From: Campylobacterales bacterium
GTDB taxonomy: Bacteria; Campylobacterota; Campylobacteria; Campylobacterales; QNZT01
Direction of reading: 5' to 3'
Assembly: GCA_024278835.1 (NCBI GenBank)
Contig: JAJRSK010000036.1
Span: 1-64,000, forward strand
Length of the DNA stretch: 64,000 nt
Shown piece by piece: positions 61,710 through 64,000 of this stretch (position 1 is its first letter; every line of letters begins with the position of its first letter). The notes beneath the pieces are model-generated. The model was not told the origin of the DNA and did not search any database. It saw only the letters and a program-made list of their open reading frames with translations. The translations under genes and the position numbers were made by a program.

Positions 61710-62246
61710 TTACTGATTTTCTGAAATATTTTCTATAAACTCTTGTACTTTTTTCTTTCTCAAACGTCTTGAATAATCTAAAGCACTCATACCCATATTA
61801 TCTTTTACATGCGCATCCCCACCACGAGAAAGTATAAATTCTGCGACATCTAGGTTTCCATAGCAACATGATTGCATAAAGGGAGTAAATCCACTTTTTC
61901 TTTTGGTAGTTGTGATATCTAAACATTTTTCATCCGTTAGATAAGCTAGTATCTCTAAATCACCAAAGATAACTGCCTCATCTAACACACTAACACCGTC
62001 TTCATTGACAAAAGAGACATCTGCTCCACTATCAACTAAAAGTCGTATAATTTCACATTCAACTCTTTGACGCAGTGCATAAAAAAGTAGTGTAGATTCT
62101 TCATCTTCATCTAGACCAACCATGATAATTTGATTCATATCTTCACCATCTTTGATGGCTTGTTTCACTTTCAGAATATTATCTTCATCTAGTGCTTCTA
62201 TTATATTAGACATATTTTCCCCTATATCTTTGAATATTGTTATCAT
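61710..62246 (-). CDS. Ankyrin-repeat protein
   Basis: Ankyrin repeats (GFTPFMQSCCYGNLDVAEFILSRGGDAHVKDNMGMSALDYSRR); internal MSNIIEALDE is an alternative start. Confidence 0.88.
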   Translation of the reverse strand: MITIFKDIGENMSNIIEALDEDNILKVKQAIKDGEDMNQIIMVGLDEDEESTLLFYALRQRVECEIIRLLVDSGADVSFVNEDGVSVLDEAVIFGDLEILAYLTDEKCLDITTTKRKSGFTPFMQSCCYGNLDVAEFILSRGGDAHVKDNMGMSALDYSRRLRKKKVQEFIENISENQ

Positions 62247-62353
62247 GATAACAGATAAAGCATTAGAAAATATTATAAATTAAAAATTTGAGAAATTTAG
62301 TAGAGAGAAATGTGTAAAGGTTGCACGAAGACAACCTTTACAAGAAGTTACGT

Positions 62354-62653
62354 TTATTTTAGACCAGCAATATATTCAGCAACTGCTTTCATATCAGCAT
62401 CACTATATGAAGCAACTTGACCTTTCATTAAACCACCCATACCGTGTGTATTCAATGTACCAGCTTTATAACCTTTTAAAGCTGCTTCAGTTTTTCCTGC
62501 ATCTTGACCAGCGATAACTGCTGACTTACCAAGTGCTTTTTTCTCACCTTTTGCACCATGACAACCTGCACACTTCTTATAAAGTGCTGCACCGTCTGCT
62601 GCTAAAAAACTCATTGCGCCCACTGCCATTAATGTTAATACTACTTTTTTCAT
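62354..62653 (-). CDS. Small class I c-type cytochrome
   Basis: Signal peptide, CAGCHG heme motif, GMGGLMKGQ distal Met region. Confidence 0.92.
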   Translation of the reverse strand: MKKVVLTLMAVGAMSFLAADGAALYKKCAGCHGAKGEKKALGKSAVIAGQDAGKTEAALKGYKAGTLNTHGMGGLMKGQVASYSDADMKAVAEYIAGLK

Positions 62654-62728
62654 ATATTTTTCCCTTTTAATTTATTTATATCTGTTTCAACCTAATCTTA
62701 CTCAACACTTTTCTTACTAAGATTTATA

Positions 62729-63046
62729 TTAGCAAGAAGGAACATTTCCTGAATCGCTACCATACTCGTGGAAAAAGTCAAAAAGATCTGGTAAATACTT
62801 ATCTTTTACATCTTTTACATTTGGACAAATAGTCTTGATTTCATCTTCTAATGTGCCTTTCTCTTTGAAAGCTGCCCACTCATCTTGTGTGTGTTTCCCT
62901 GACATTTTAGCACCATTTAGACCACATGATTTCTTAAGTTTTTTAAGAAAAAGCTTTTGACCCTTTGCAGGATCAGCCATAACTGACGTACTTGCTACAC
63001 TTGTAATCAACAATGCAGTTGCTACCATACTTAAAACTTTTTTCAT
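62729..63046 (-). CDS. Exported cytochrome c-like protein lacking a canonical CxxCH
   Basis: Signal peptide; SCGLNGAKMSGKHTQDEW at the expected heme position. Confidence 0.6.
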   Translation of the reverse strand: MKKVLSMVATALLITSVASTSVMADPAKGQKLFLKKLKKSCGLNGAKMSGKHTQDEWAAFKEKGTLEDEIKTICPNVKDVKDKYLPDLFDFFHEYGSDSGNVPSC

Positions 63047-63164
63047 TTATTCTCCTTAGACTTAAAGTTTATCTTTCTTACACCAACAGTATAAAATACA
63101 ATTGTGGAGTAATTGTGAATTATAATACACTTTTGTATGATTCTTTATTAAAATCTCCAAAAAA

Positions 63165-63506
63165 CTACTGAATTTTTCCAAAAACTGTATATTTTTCCCA
63201 ATATATATCAATAGCTTCTTTCAATTTATCCTCATTTAATTCACTTTTTTGTTTCAAACCAAAACTTCTCGTGTATTCCTTTGACATAACACTTGTATCA
63301 CTATTAGGTTGCTTTAAATAATCTATCAATGCCAACTTAACAGAAACTTCATCACTATACTTTAAGAGATAACGAAAAAATATCTTCTCTAAATTAAAAG
63401 AGAGTTGTTTATGACAAATTAAACAATTGGTATCGTAAATATTTTGTTCAGCTTCTAAGAAACTAATGAAAAGCAGCAGCCATATAAATATTATTTTTTT
63501 TACCAT
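63165..63506 (-). CDS. Exported single-heme (CLICH) protein upstream-coupled to a histidine kinase
   Basis: Signal peptide, one CxxCH, 7-bp overlap with the kinase ORF. Confidence 0.7.
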   Translation of the reverse strand: MVKKIIFIWLLLFISFLEAEQNIYDTNCLICHKQLSFNLEKIFFRYLLKYSDEVSVKLALIDYLKQPNSDTSVMSKEYTRSFGLKQKSELNEDKLKEAIDIYWEKYTVFGKIQ

Positions 63507-64000
63507 GATATTTTTACCTTTGTTCCCATGTCCAATTTCGAATCTATATCAATAGATAAATTATATTCAGAGGCTATCGCTGCCACGATATTTAACCCTA
63601 TCCCAAAGCCACCCTCACTATTATTAAAACGGGTATACCTTTCAAATATCTCTTTTATCTCTCTTTTCTTCATACCTATGCCACTATCTTCAATTATAAA
63701 ATAATTATTTTTTAATATCACACGAATAAAGCCAGACTTTTTATTGTATTTGATGGCATTTGAAATCAAGTTATCAATAACTCTTGTTATCTTTCCTCTA
63801 TCTATCATGATAGTCACATCTTCTTCCAAATCTAGTTTGCAAGTTAGTTTTTTTTGTGTTGAAATGATTTTAAAAAACTCTGCACGCTCTTTTATCAATT
63901 CGGTAACATTCACGCTCTCATTTTGGGATTTGACTTGGTTTTTTAAAGCAACATAAGTAAGGTCGTTGTAGATAGTAGATATAGTCCTAGCGGCGATATC
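63500..64000 (-). CDS. Sensor histidine kinase, C-terminal part, running off the window end
   Basis: HATPase_c motifs DNLISNAIKYN, IEDSGIGM, GGFGIGLNIV; the frame stays open to the window edge beyond the ORF-track ATG at 63913. Confidence 0.88.
   Translation of the reverse strand, partial: DIAARTISTIYNDLTYVALKNQVKSQNESVNVTELIKERAEFFKIISTQKKLTCKLDLEEDVTIMIDRGKITRVIDNLISNAIKYNKKSGFIRVILKNNYFIIEDSGIGMKKREIKEIFERYTRFNNSEGGFGIGLNIVAAIASEYNLSIDIDSKLDMGTKVKISW

Larger units (their letters stand above)
359..63812. repeat. Dispersed palindrome family TATCATGATA (35 exact copies counted)
   Basis: Exact copies starting at 359, 6419, 9022, 10013, 10868, 14692, 15037, 15575, 15691, 15815, 15987, 20200, 24391, 24412, 25831, 25947, 28039, 32671, 33464, 34105, 35291, 35820, 44913, 45254, 48787, 49481, 51097, 52030, 52320, 54380, 55041, 56521, 59620, 62241, 63803. 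Confidence 0.95.

Noticed and set aside
359-63812. Reading TATCATGATA as an ordinary transcription-factor operator
   Set aside because: Most copies are inside coding regions of unrelated housekeeping genes and too numerous and too exact for a regulon; kept as a genome-wide word instead.
1-64000. Prophage, transposon, tRNA or rRNA genes
   Set aside because: No transposase, integrase, phage structural gene, terminal inverted repeat, or recognisable tRNA/rRNA sequence was seen.

Overview
The window reads as a chromosomal segment of a Campylobacterota (epsilonproteobacterial) genome, probably a Sulfurimonas/Sulfurovum-type organism. That placement is inferred from gene content and order (fliW-bamD-lon; M23-pgb-glcD-rbn; aroA-ispH-rpsA-serA) and from the sulfide:quinone oxidoreductase; no search was run. 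Most genes are housekeeping: lon, mgtE, glcD, comEC, dnaB, ispG, priA, uvrB, ppk, trpF, rpe, serA, rpsA, ispH, aroA, pheT/S, argH, pckA, oadA/B/G. There is also a type II secretion cluster (about 26.8-35.8 kb), three tandem pseudopilin-like genes (16.1-17.6 kb), two small toxin-antitoxin-like pairs, and an efflux locus (TolC-like, HlyD-like, RND split into two ORFs). Next to the efflux locus is an exported protein made almost entirely of 24 tandem 11-residue repeats. The strongest signal no gene explains is a perfect 10-bp palindrome, TATCATGATA (extended YTATCATGATAR). I counted 35 exact copies by eye, where base composition predicts well under one. The copies lie inside genes (IMI or YHD frames), on start codons, in intergenic gaps and in inverted pairs forming hairpins. 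It looks like a HIP1- or uptake-sequence-like genome-wide element. All counts are by eye and should be recomputed.
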